Program-made: the position numbers and the translations under genes
The notes under the pieces: model-generated
Database searches by the model: none
What the model was told of the DNA's origin: nothing
What the model saw: the letters and a program-made list of their open reading frames with translations, nothing else
In this document: piece after piece, positions 40,714-49,851 of the stretch
Numbering within the stretch: the stretch's first letter is position 1
How the letters are laid out: every line of letters begins with the position of its first letter
From: a bacterium
GTDB lineage: Bacteria > Verrucomicrobiota > Kiritimatiellia > CAIKKV01 > CAIYGI01
Length of the DNA: 64,000 nt
Assembly (NCBI GenBank): GCA_025360745.1
Contig: JANYBP010000005.1
Location: 1 to 64,000 of the forward strand
Direction of reading: 5' to 3'

Positions 40714-42296
40714 TTCGCGAGTCTCTCAAAATAGCGTTTGGCATCGTCTTCCATGATCGGCAGGCTTTTCTCCTGCTGCCCGGAAAGCAAGGACTGGCGT
40801 TCGTTGGGGGGCAGGGCGGCCTTCCAGACCCGCGATCCCGCCGGAACCGCTCCAGTCTCCGGCGTAGCCGTGCCGAAGGCCTTTTCACGGCCCTGTTGAT
40901 CGCCGATCTCCTGGGGCGGTCCCATCGGTTCCTGCGTCTCGGGCGTCGCCGGCGGCGTTCCGGGTTGCGGCGTCGCGGGCGCGCCCGCCGCCTGGGCCAT
41001 GAGCGCGTTCATCTTGGCCGACGCCTGCTTCATGGCCGTGTCAAGTTTCTGCCCGGCTGCGGCGAGCGACTTCTGCGCCGCATCGTTGTTGCCCTGATCC
41101 GTTTCCGCTTTGGCGTTGCCCACATCCTTGCCCGGTTCCGGCAGCGCCGCGTTGTTCAGGTCCTTGCCCAACTGGTCCATTTTTTCGGCGGCGGCCTGGT
41201 GGTCTGTCGCGGCCTTGTTTTCCGTGGACACGGCATCCAGACGGTCCTTGAAATCCTGCAAGGCCGCCATCTGGTTGGCCATTTCGGTCATCTGGCTCAA
41301 GGCGGCGCTTTGCGCATCGATCGAAGCCTTCATCTCGGCGGCGACCTGATCCGCCGCCGCGGCCGCCTGGTTCGCGGCGGCCTGAAAATCCTGGGCGGCC
41401 TTCGACAACTGGTTGTTCTGCAATTCGTTCTGGCCGGCGCGCGTGTTGGCGGCCGCGTCGGGCGCCACGGCTTTGTCGAGCGCCTTGGCCGTCTCGTCGG
41501 CTTTCACCATCATGTCCAGCGCCTTGTCCGCGGTCCTGGCGTCTTCCGGCGCCGCGGCCAGTTTGTCCGCCTCCTTGGACAGTTTGTTCAGTTCCTGGCT
41601 GGCGTTTTCCAGGGCGTCCTTGCGCGCGGCCGCGGCGGCCAGTTCGTTCTCGCGCATGCCGGACTCCTGTTCCAGCGCCGCCACGGCCTTTTTCATCTCG
41701 TCGGCGGCGAGCTTGGGGTCGCCCTCCACGAGTTTCTCGGCGGCCTGCTTCATATCCTTGACCGCCTCGGTGTTGGCCGTCATGTTCGTCGCGGCGCGGA
41801 TCTCGCGCGCCAGGTCGTCGGCCTTTTGCTGCTGCGCCTCCGTGGGAGCAACGGCATCCCTGGCCAGGCTGTCGGCGGCCTGGCTAAGCGCGCGGATTTT
41901 CTCCAACGCGCCCGCATTGTCGCCGGCCGACATGGCGCCAAGGCGCCGTCCCAGACCCAACAGGGTCTTCGAGATGCGCTCGTGCCCCTGCCTGGCTCCC
42001 AGCAGGCAGGCCGCCTGATTGGTCGGCTGTTTCAAGCTTTGTTCGAGCATGCGCAGGACGGCTTGCATGTCGTTATTGCGCACCGCCGTCAGGCGCAGCG
42101 CGACATCGCGGTTCGATGCTATGTTCTCTGAAGAAAAAACGTTGCTGGTGTCCATTTCGCCCGCCAGGCTCTCGATCCGCGCCGACGCATCCTTGATCGC
42201 CGTGTCGCTTTGCATGGCGTCCCGCAGCGCATCGTCGCCGAAGGCCATTCCGGCGCCAGCCAGCGCTATCAACCAGAGCCACGCGCACTGTTTCAT
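40710..42296 (-). CDS. Secreted Ala-rich coiled-coil protein
   Basis: 528 residues with a signal peptide (CAWLWLIALAGAGMAFG), then almost entirely Ala/Glu/Lys/Asp/Gln helical sequence with heptad patterning (about 60-430), consistent with long coiled coils. A Pro/Thr-rich hinge (about 455-485) precedes a short C-terminal helical region. No catalytic motifs. It probably has a structural or spacer role in the periplasm with the other proteins of this operon. The start at 42296 overlaps the upstream stop (ATGA). Confidence 0.75.
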   Translation of the reverse strand: MKQCAWLWLIALAGAGMAFGDDALRDAMQSDTAIKDASARIESLAGEMDTSNVFSSENIASNRDVALRLTAVRNNDMQAVLRMLEQSLKQPTNQAACLLGARQGHERISKTLLGLGRRLGAMSAGDNAGALEKIRALSQAADSLARDAVAPTEAQQQKADDLAREIRAATNMTANTEAVKDMKQAAEKLVEGDPKLAADEMKKAVAALEQESGMRENELAAAAARKDALENASQELNKLSKEADKLAAAPEDARTADKALDMMVKADETAKALDKAVAPDAAANTRAGQNELQNNQLSKAAQDFQAAANQAAAAADQVAAEMKASIDAQSAALSQMTEMANQMAALQDFKDRLDAVSTENKAATDHQAAAEKMDQLGKDLNNAALPEPGKDVGNAKAETDQGNNDAAQKSLAAAGQKLDTAMKQASAKMNALMAQAAGAPATPQPGTPPATPETQEPMGPPQEIGDQQGREKAFGTATPETGAVPAGSRVWKAALPPNERQSLLSGQQEKSLPIMEDDAKRYFERLAK

Positions 42297-43957
42297 GGTT
42301 TGACCCGCTTTTCCGTTGCGAGCCGCTGCCGCAAGGCCTCGCTTTGGCGTTGTTCGTCTTCGCTGAACTTGAGCAGCAAGCCGCCAACTTGCTGCAATTC
42401 CGTCTCGATCATGCGCCGCAATTCCTCAGGCGGCACCACGGCGATCTCGGCCTGGTCCGATTCGGCGCGCTGCGCGCCCGGCGGCGGCCGGTTATCGATC
42501 GCGTAGCCGCGCACCACCATGCGCTGCCCCGGCGTCAGACCCAGTCCCGCGACGGTCTTCGTGATGCGCACACCGGCTTCGCGGCCCGCCGGCGCGGCGG
42601 CGGCGCGGAACGAATCCTTTTTCACCAGCACGTCCGTGTTGTCGCGGCGCTCATAAACCTCATAACTCACTCCCGCCTCCGTCAGGCCATAGTCGTCGTG
42701 CGCCACGAAATCGAAAACCAGCAGCCCGATCGGCGCGACGGCGCTGTTGGGCTTGGGAGTGTGGAGTTCGATCGTGGGCGGGGTGTCGCGGGCAATGTTG
42801 ACGCAGCGCGGGCTGGCGGCCACGATGCCCACGCCGGCGGCGTTGGTCATGGCCACGGCGTAGTTCCAGCTATCGGTGAACACACCGCCGCCTCGCCAGT
42901 TGCCTTGCTCGTCGGACTTGCACTCGATGCGCCGGCCTTCGCCTTCAAGTCCGCAAACCACAACCTGGCTGTCCGGTTCGATCTTGAACGCGACCGCGCT
43001 GCCTTCCGGCACGGTCACCGAGTCCGAGGATTCCTCCCGGCCCGGCAGGCCGGTGTAAGCGGGAGGCGTGACGGTCAGCGTGACCTTCCTGGCCAGGGGC
43101 GGCGTGTGGACGGCCACCGTGAAGGGCTCGGTCTCGGCATCGCCCAGCGCGCAGGTGAATGAGAAGGATTGCTCCGGCGCCTGGATCGTGGCCGAAAAGG
43201 TCCCGTTGGTCTGACTTTTCAACGGCACCGAGAAAGAGCGCCGCCCGTGCCGCCGCACGGTGAGCAGGCCGGAAACCGGGACGCGGCCCTCAACCGAGAG
43301 TTCCACCGGGTAATCGACGCGCGCGGGCGCCACGCGCGGCCAGAGGCCCGTGATGATCCGGGTCGCGGTCGGATAAGCGGTGGACAAACCCAGCAGGCGG
43401 CGCGAAAAGATGCAAGTCCGCGGCCAGACCGCGGCCAGACCGATCGCGACGATCAGGGCGGTCGCGCCAAGTTTTCGCATCAGTCTGATGTGTGCGGCCG
43501 CATACAGCGCCACCCGGGCCGGATCCCGGGCCTGCCTCTGAGCCGCCTGGATCACGATGTTTTTGAAGGCGATCGCCCCTGGAATGGCGGGCCGTTCGCC
43601 GAATTCGAGCGCGGAAACGATCATCGAATGCGAATGTCCGCCGCTATTCTCTCCGGCCAGTTCCACTGCGCGCGCCGTGGCATCCAGCGTGCGGTAGGGG
43701 ACAATCCAGCGCCGCGCCACGCGCGCCGCCCAGACGAGGCCGGCCGCCGTCAATCCGGCGCTAAGCAGGATGCGTACGCTGCGGGGAAAGCGCACCAGGA
43801 AATCGGCCAGGAAGTACACCCCGAAGCCCAGCGCCGCCAGCGCAACCGCATTGACGATAAAGACGGAGACTTCCACGCGCAGATAGCGCCGCGCCGCCAC
43901 CCGCAGCCGCCCTTGCAGCCAGGCGACCGACTCCAGCGTGCTGACGGACTCGTTCAT
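42293..43957 (-). CDS. DUF4175-like membrane protein
   Basis: 554 residues. Three TMs in the first 180 residues (about 29-56, 60-82, 163-180) are followed by a large extracytoplasmic beta-rich region with Ig-like character (VTLTVTPPAYTGLPG, PPTIELHTPKPNSAVAP, FVAHDDYGLTEAGVSYEV) and a C-terminal amphipathic helix. The PPAYTG and DDYGL phrases are typical of DUF4175/planctomycete proteins found upstream of MoxR-DUF58 genes. Function unknown. It overlaps both neighbours by 4 bases. Confidence 0.8.
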   Translation of the reverse strand: MNESVSTLESVAWLQGRLRVAARRYLRVEVSVFIVNAVALAALGFGVYFLADFLVRFPRSVRILLSAGLTAAGLVWAARVARRWIVPYRTLDATARAVELAGENSGGHSHSMIVSALEFGERPAIPGAIAFKNIVIQAAQRQARDPARVALYAAAHIRLMRKLGATALIVAIGLAAVWPRTCIFSRRLLGLSTAYPTATRIITGLWPRVAPARVDYPVELSVEGRVPVSGLLTVRRHGRRSFSVPLKSQTNGTFSATIQAPEQSFSFTCALGDAETEPFTVAVHTPPLARKVTLTVTPPAYTGLPGREESSDSVTVPEGSAVAFKIEPDSQVVVCGLEGEGRRIECKSDEQGNWRGGGVFTDSWNYAVAMTNAAGVGIVAASPRCVNIARDTPPTIELHTPKPNSAVAPIGLLVFDFVAHDDYGLTEAGVSYEVYERRDNTDVLVKKDSFRAAAAPAGREAGVRITKTVAGLGLTPGQRMVVRGYAIDNRPPPGAQRAESDQAEIAVVPPEELRRMIETELQQVGGLLLKFSEDEQRQSEALRQRLATEKRVKP

Positions 43958-46900
43958 CTAAATACCACCCTCGCGTAGGAGAGCGGGCCGGATCCGCCGT
44001 CCGCCACAAGGTTCACAGGTTGCTCGAAGGCGTTGCGTCGCCAGAGCAGCCGTAGCGCGACATCGTCCCAGGACTGGGCTTTTCGCGGAATCTTCAGATC
44101 GTGCGGCACCCCGCGCACCGTCGCTTCGATCCGGCAGTGGCGTCCGTCGGCCGTCACCGTCCAGGCGAACTCGAATTCCTGCCCCTCGATTGTGGCCCGC
44201 CGGAAAGCTTTCAAAGTCGGACGCATCGGGGGAGCAGCATACTCCGCCAGGCACAAAGAACGCAATTCCATGGCGGATATCGTCAGACGATCGTCCAGGC
44301 CTTCGACGCCCAGGCGTTCCGCCAGGGCGGCATCGTTGATCTCGATGGCCAGGTCAAGTTCGCCCGCTTCGCCGGTGCAGACGGCCATGCGGCCAAGGGG
44401 AATGTCGAAAAAGGCGTTGGTCGGCCACTCGTCGAGAAAGCCGTCGACGTTTAGCGCGCGCGGCTTCAGCGCGCCGGTATGAATCGAGTCGGGTAGATGC
44501 AGCAGCGACTGCCACTGGTTCGGATTCATCCAGACGCCGGCGACGTTCACGATGCCGTTGGGAGCGCTCCAGGCCATGGCATAAGGTTGAAAGGCGGGAT
44601 GCTGGGAATAAGTCCGGTGGTCCGCGATCGGCGGCAGTGGCACGGGATCGCGCGCGACCGTTCCCTGCCAGGCGAGCGCCGCTCCGGAAGCGATCAGGAT
44701 CGGCTTGCCGTCTATTTGCGCCAGCGCGCCCGTGGCGCCATTGACATCCACCCCGGCCGGCAGCGGGGGGCCGATCAGCGGCGCACTGCGTCCATCGACG
44801 GCGCAGGTGTACGGCTGAAGTTTTTCGATTCTCGCGGCGTAACCTCTTCCCGATATGGCGACTTTCAAGCCATAGATGCGGTTTCCGGCCGCATTCGGCA
44901 TGACGATGCCGGCGTGCGTGAGATTTAACGAAGAGCCGGTCATGGGATTCAAGGCGACCAGCGTCTTGTCATCGCGGTGTAAAAACAGAAGATCATCCAA
45001 CGCATATGCGATCCCTCTGCTGCCCCAGCTTTTCCCAGGGGACAGGTTGGAATTGATTTCGCGCAGACCTGCCGCATCCGCCACGATCAATGCGGATGAC
45101 TGCTGCGACAGGATGGCCGCCCGCCCTCCATCGGTGGATATCCACAAGAAGGCAGCGCCTGAGTCGCCGGTTTTCCGTTCGAAGACGGCGCCCGCCACGC
45201 CGCGGGGCGCCGTCCAGAGCGTGACCGCACCGATGGCGTTGGCGAGTTGGACCATTGCCACAATCTGCGTGTCCGTCTGGATCACGGCGGCTTTCACGAT
45301 GGCGTCGAACGCATTCGGAGGCCACTGCGCAACCATCCGGCTGGCCGCCGTTCCTTCCGCGGCGAGCCTCCACAAGGTCATGCGCTGGTCGGCGCCCGGA
45401 CCGATCGCATAACCGCCTTCGGGCGCCGCGACAACCAGGCGCGCCGATTCGGCCGATCCGAAGCCGGAGGGCCAGCTTCCGAGCAGATCGGCCGTGCGTT
45501 CGTCGTACACCCAGATGCGTCCGCCGCGGGCCGTCATCACGCGGCCCTTGTCGGAAACCAGGCCGTTGGCCAACACCGCCGGCAGTTCCCAGAGCCTGCG
45601 TCCGTCGGCGCCAACGCCGATCAGCAACAGACGGTTTGACGCCAGAGGCACGGCGCCGTTCGTGCCGGACAGAATTCCCTGTGCCATATCGCAAATCGAG
45701 GTCAGGTTGCGCTGCGGACGGATGGGCGACGGTGGTGGACCGGCGCGGTTTCCGACAACCCCGCACCATTGCCCGCCCGCACCGCCCGCGCCATAACAAA
45801 CGCCGTCGGGTCCGCGGCCAAGCAGGCGCACACTGTCCGAAGCGGGAGCCAGGGCGGTCAACTTGCCGTCGGCCCCGCACAATGTCACCGCGCCGTTGCG
45901 CTCCGCCAGCAGGCAGCCTTCACGCACCGGTTGCAGGACGCCGAAAATCCGCCCGCTTGACAGGCGCCGTTCAGCCAGATCGGACAGGCTGAAGACGGCG
46001 GCCGACGAGAGGGTCAGGACCACGGCGTTATCCGGTCCGCAGGGCGCAACCTCGGTCCAGACCAGATCGGTGCGTGATGCCACCAGCCGCCCGGTCGCCT
46101 TGTCCGTCAAAATAAGCCGGTTCGAATCGGGGGGCGCGAACAGTACCGTGTTGCGGCCCACCACCGGCGGGCGCGGCACACGCAGACCCGTTACGCTGTC
46201 ATCGTAGTGGTGGCTGTAGTTTCGCAGCCAGACGATGCTCTCGTCCGCAAGGTTGACGGCCCCCAGCAGTCCCAAGGCAGTGGACACGTAGGCGATATCG
46301 CCGTCCACGACCGGCGGCGGCGCCTGCCAGAAGCTGTCCGGATCGATCAATCGGTCGCCGATCAAGCGGGTGGGCCCGCCGACCTTGCGTCCGCCCAGAT
46401 GCACCTCCGTTTGCGCCTCGCTGCGGGTGTCCAAGACCACCAGATCGGTCCGATATCCCTCCATGTCGTCTTCGGTGACCGTCAGGACCACCAGCCGGTT
46501 TGTTCCCCAAGCGGCCGGCGCGCCGGCGATCATGCCTTTGTCCGGGCGCCAGGTCCAGCGGTAGGCGCCTGTGGCGCGGTCCAGTCCGGCCACGGCGGGT
46601 GTCGCATCCGGCAGCAGGATGCGGACGGCGACGATGCCGCCCGCCGCCGCCGACTCGCAGCGCCCGCCCATGCGGAAGTTGGGCGCACGCCCCTGTTGCG
46701 AAGGCGGGCATGACAGGGGCGCCGCCCAACTCCAGGCCACCTCGCCGCCGCGCAGGCAGGCCAGCATGCGGGAGTTGGCCAGCCAGACGTCGCCGTCGCG
46801 CACCGTCAGACTTGCCGCCTGCGCCGGTTCCGCCTTAAGCGTGTAACGGAGCTGATCTTCGATGACCTCCGGCAGCCCGGGCGTCATGTCGATCAATGGC

Positions 46901-48849
46901 ACAAACCCGCTGGTGGAAATGGGCGCGCTGACAGTGGCTTTGCCGTCCGCCGTCAGCCCGCCGTCGTTCGCGGCGGCGGGCGGGGCCAGATGGGCGACGC
47001 GATCAAGACGCAGGGCATCCTGCCTGCGCAGCGGTTCGGCATTCAGTGTTTCGATTTCATTGCGCAGCCATGCTTCGTAGACCGGCGCGTAAACTCCGAG
47101 CGCCTTCCGGTAATAGGGCTTGGCTCCGGCAAATAGATTGGCGTCTCCCTCCGCGGGGACGGTGCTGTCGCCGCGGGCGCGCAGCACGTCGCGCAGGTAC
47201 ATGCACAAACGATTGGTGCTGCCGGCCTTGGCCAGCCGGTCCATGGAGGACGGCGCCTCGTCCGGCGTGGATTCCACCGATGCCGGCAGGGTTACGGTGG
47301 TGCTGAACTTGAACAGGCTGGTCCAGTACTTGGAATATTCCAGCGAATTGGTGAATGAGGGACGGGCCAGCACGGCGCCATTCAGCGCCTCTCTGGCGGC
47401 GCTCTCGTTGTTCTCCAGGATGGCCACCTGCAGGCGCCAGATCGCCGCGTCGAAGGCTTGTTTTGCCGCGAGCGCAACAGCGTGCGTTTTCAGGAACTGC
47501 GCCGCACGCCCGGTATCCTTGCGCGCGAGTACATCCTTCATGTAGCACTCCGCCAGGACGGCGCGCGCTTCGTCGTTGCTGCCGACGTTGACGGCACGTT
47601 CGATGGATTCGTAAAGCGCCTGACGAAACGGGTCCGTCGGGCGTTGCAGCCAGTCGTTGACGGTTCGTCTTAACTGGATGTAATCGGCCGGGTCGGTGGA
47701 TAGAAACTCCTTCAGGTAGGGCTCGATCCAGAACGACACGCTGTCCAGCATGTTACTGGTCTGATATGCCTGCGCCATGCGCAGGGCGCGTTCCGGCGCG
47801 GGCTTGGCGATACCCGCGGCCCGCAAGAACGCCGCCGTTTCGTCGGGACAGGACAACGCCAGCCCCAGATTGTACATCGCATCGATCAGAACCGGCCGCA
47901 GAGGATCTTGCCTGGGGAGGCGGACCAGGAATTGACCGAGTTCCTTGAGCAGTGCGCCGCCCGCGCCCGGATTCCTTGACGCGGCCGCGACCCAGCGGCC
48001 GATCATCGCCCCGGCATCGGGCGTATTGTCACGGCTGGCGCTCAATGCGTAGCCAACCCAGTAGCGGCTGTTGACGGAATCTTCCAGCTCAAGATAGAGC
48101 GCCGCCAGACGCGGGCCGTGGATGCGCAGCGCCGTTTCGTCGCGCGACCATAGCGATAAAACCAGGGATCGCAACTTGATCTCCGTATACCGGGGATCCC
48201 CCGCGGACCAATTCGCGCTCCAGTTCCAGGCGCCGTCGGCCAGGTATGCCTTGACCAGCAGCGTGTGGCTTCCGGCGCTGAGCCTCAAGGGCAGATAGAG
48301 CTTGTTGCAGGCGGCGCCATTGTTCACAACCGGCTGGCCATCCACCCACAACCGGTATCCGGCGCGGCTGGATACGATCAAGCCGCCGTCGGCCTGGGCG
48401 GTAAGCGTGAATTTCCGCGTCGCATAGACAATCGTGTCGGGAGGCTGATTGGTTAAAGGGCAGGCTGTTCCCGGCGGCCAGGGTTGCCACGAGACTTGTC
48501 GCACACCTGCGCCCCGGACGGGCATGCGGGCGCCGGCGATTTCCGGCGCATAAGGCTTGTCGAGCGCCGAGCCATTCCCGCCGTCGAACGGGCCGATGAC
48601 GTACCAGTTGTCCAGCAGCTTCCCATCCGACGGGTTGTTGGCCTGCAGCCAGTTCCAGTATTCCTCCGCGCGATCGATTTTCCCGGTTGGCTTGAGCGGC
48701 ACAACGTCGTTCCACCAAACGGGCTTTTCGGCATAGACGGCGCCCACCGACGACACGCCCCAGGCATTGCCCGCCATCACCGCCAGCGCCGCCAAATACA
48801 GAAACCCCCTCCGCAAGTTGCGCGGCGCCAAAAAGCTGTTTCCGTTCAT
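43954..48849 (-). CDS. 1631-residue secreted PA14-like/PQQ-propeller protein, first gene of the operon
   Basis: The ATG at 48849, preceded by AAAAGG, begins a signal peptide (NLRRGFLYLAALAVMAGNAWG). Order seen: a PA14/jellyroll-like domain (about 85-240, GYRLWVDGQPV, LSAGSHTLLVKAYL); a helical TPR-like region (about 240-620); a PQQ-type beta-propeller (about 700-1420) with repeated D/G-x-W blades (GGEVAWSWAAP, TGAYRWTWRPD, DGRRLWELP); and a C-terminal CBM9/DOMON-like sandwich (about 1470-1631, DGFLDEWPTNAFFDIPLG). All domain calls are by eye. No enzyme motif is evident. It probably binds polymers or proteins outside the inner membrane. It heads the operon ending in tsaD. Confidence 0.8.
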   Translation of the reverse strand: MNGNSFLAPRNLRRGFLYLAALAVMAGNAWGVSSVGAVYAEKPVWWNDVVPLKPTGKIDRAEEYWNWLQANNPSDGKLLDNWYVIGPFDGGNGSALDKPYAPEIAGARMPVRGAGVRQVSWQPWPPGTACPLTNQPPDTIVYATRKFTLTAQADGGLIVSSRAGYRLWVDGQPVVNNGAACNKLYLPLRLSAGSHTLLVKAYLADGAWNWSANWSAGDPRYTEIKLRSLVLSLWSRDETALRIHGPRLAALYLELEDSVNSRYWVGYALSASRDNTPDAGAMIGRWVAAASRNPGAGGALLKELGQFLVRLPRQDPLRPVLIDAMYNLGLALSCPDETAAFLRAAGIAKPAPERALRMAQAYQTSNMLDSVSFWIEPYLKEFLSTDPADYIQLRRTVNDWLQRPTDPFRQALYESIERAVNVGSNDEARAVLAECYMKDVLARKDTGRAAQFLKTHAVALAAKQAFDAAIWRLQVAILENNESAAREALNGAVLARPSFTNSLEYSKYWTSLFKFSTTVTLPASVESTPDEAPSSMDRLAKAGSTNRLCMYLRDVLRARGDSTVPAEGDANLFAGAKPYYRKALGVYAPVYEAWLRNEIETLNAEPLRRQDALRLDRVAHLAPPAAANDGGLTADGKATVSAPISTSGFVPLIDMTPGLPEVIEDQLRYTLKAEPAQAASLTVRDGDVWLANSRMLACLRGGEVAWSWAAPLSCPPSQQGRAPNFRMGGRCESAAAGGIVAVRILLPDATPAVAGLDRATGAYRWTWRPDKGMIAGAPAAWGTNRLVVLTVTEDDMEGYRTDLVVLDTRSEAQTEVHLGGRKVGGPTRLIGDRLIDPDSFWQAPPPVVDGDIAYVSTALGLLGAVNLADESIVWLRNYSHHYDDSVTGLRVPRPPVVGRNTVLFAPPDSNRLILTDKATGRLVASRTDLVWTEVAPCGPDNAVVLTLSSAAVFSLSDLAERRLSSGRIFGVLQPVREGCLLAERNGAVTLCGADGKLTALAPASDSVRLLGRGPDGVCYGAGGAGGQWCGVVGNRAGPPPSPIRPQRNLTSICDMAQGILSGTNGAVPLASNRLLLIGVGADGRRLWELPAVLANGLVSDKGRVMTARGGRIWVYDERTADLLGSWPSGFGSAESARLVVAAPEGGYAIGPGADQRMTLWRLAAEGTAASRMVAQWPPNAFDAIVKAAVIQTDTQIVAMVQLANAIGAVTLWTAPRGVAGAVFERKTGDSGAAFLWISTDGGRAAILSQQSSALIVADAAGLREINSNLSPGKSWGSRGIAYALDDLLFLHRDDKTLVALNPMTGSSLNLTHAGIVMPNAAGNRIYGLKVAISGRGYAARIEKLQPYTCAVDGRSAPLIGPPLPAGVDVNGATGALAQIDGKPILIASGAALAWQGTVARDPVPLPPIADHRTYSQHPAFQPYAMAWSAPNGIVNVAGVWMNPNQWQSLLHLPDSIHTGALKPRALNVDGFLDEWPTNAFFDIPLGRMAVCTGEAGELDLAIEINDAALAERLGVEGLDDRLTISAMELRSLCLAEYAAPPMRPTLKAFRRATIEGQEFEFAWTVTADGRHCRIEATVRGVPHDLKIPRKAQSWDDVALRLLWRRNAFEQPVNLVADGGSGPLSYARVVFR

Positions 48850-48969
48850 CGCGATGAGCCTTTTAAAAAAAACAAAAATCAGATCCGGCGGCATCCGCGG
48901 GGTGCCTGGACTGCGACGGTCCGGTAAGATACAGAAAGACGCCAAAGTCACCGCGAATATTGTGAAAAA

Positions 48970-49851
48970 TTATCGGACCGGCCGGCCGTAGACGGCCTTT
49001 TCCAGCGCCGTGCGCATGGGGACCAGGGGCGGCGTGACGCCGGTCCAGATGCGGAACGATTCGGCGCCCTGGTTCAATAGCATGCCGAGGCCGTTGACGG
49101 CGCGCGCGCCGGCCGCGCCGGCGGTGCGTGTGAAGGCGGTTTCGGGACGCATGTACACCAGGTCAATGGCGCATTGGCCGGGACGGAAGGCTTTGGAGGG
49201 CAGGGGACTGGGATCGTCGTCATGCATGCCGACCGGCGTGGCCTGCACGATCAGGTCAGCCGTGCGGCTGGCCTGCGGCCAGGCGGCCGGGTCGGAACCG
49301 GCGGTTTCGACAACCACCGCGGGGGCCAAGGCTTTAATTTCGCCGCTGAGCCGCTCGATGCGTGCGGGATCTAGATCGGCCAGCAGCAGGCGCGCGGCGC
49401 CGGCGGCGGCGGAGGTGATGGCCAGCGCCCGCCCGGCGCCGCCGCAGCCGAGCACGAAGAGCGTGCGGCCGGCGACGTTGAAATCGAAGGCCTCGGCGAT
49501 GGCGCGCAGGAAGCCGCGGCCGTCGGTGTTGTGGCCCTTGAGCCCGTCCGGCAGGATCTCAACCGTATTGACCGCGCCCAGCCGCCGGGCCAGCGGATCG
49601 AGATCGGTAAGACCGCGGAAGGCGACCTCCTTGAGCGGCACGGTCAGGTTGATGCCGCCGAAACCCATGGCGGCCATGGCCGGCAGAACCTGCATCAGCC
49701 GCTCCGGGGCCACGTCGAAGGCCAGGTATACGGCGTCGCGGCCCAGCGCCTGGAAGGCCGCGTTGTGCATGGCCGGCGAAAGCGTGTGCCCGATCGGATG
49801 CCCGAGCACCGCATACGGATGCGTGGCGCCGCTGAGGGTCGCGGTGTTCAT
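48970..49851 (-). CDS. aroE: Shikimate dehydrogenase
   Basis: NADPH-dependent reduction of 3-dehydroshikimate to shikimate. The ATG at 49851 gives 293 residues. Seen: GHPIGHTLSPAMHNAAF (shikimate Ser pair), INLTVPLKE (catalytic Lys), HNTDGRGFL (catalytic Asp) and the Rossmann GCGGAGRAL. The track merges it with a long frame across leuA. It overlaps the leuA stop by 4 bases, so an aromatic pathway gene is coupled to the branched-chain operon. AroE-like quinate dehydrogenases are an alternative, but the shikimate motifs are intact. Confidence 0.94.
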   Translation of the reverse strand: MNTATLSGATHPYAVLGHPIGHTLSPAMHNAAFQALGRDAVYLAFDVAPERLMQVLPAMAAMGFGGINLTVPLKEVAFRGLTDLDPLARRLGAVNTVEILPDGLKGHNTDGRGFLRAIAEAFDFNVAGRTLFVLGCGGAGRALAITSAAAGAARLLLADLDPARIERLSGEIKALAPAVVVETAGSDPAAWPQASRTADLIVQATPVGMHDDDPSPLPSKAFRPGQCAIDLVYMRPETAFTRTAGAAGARAVNGLGMLLNQGAESFRIWTGVTPPLVPMRTALEKAVYGRPVR

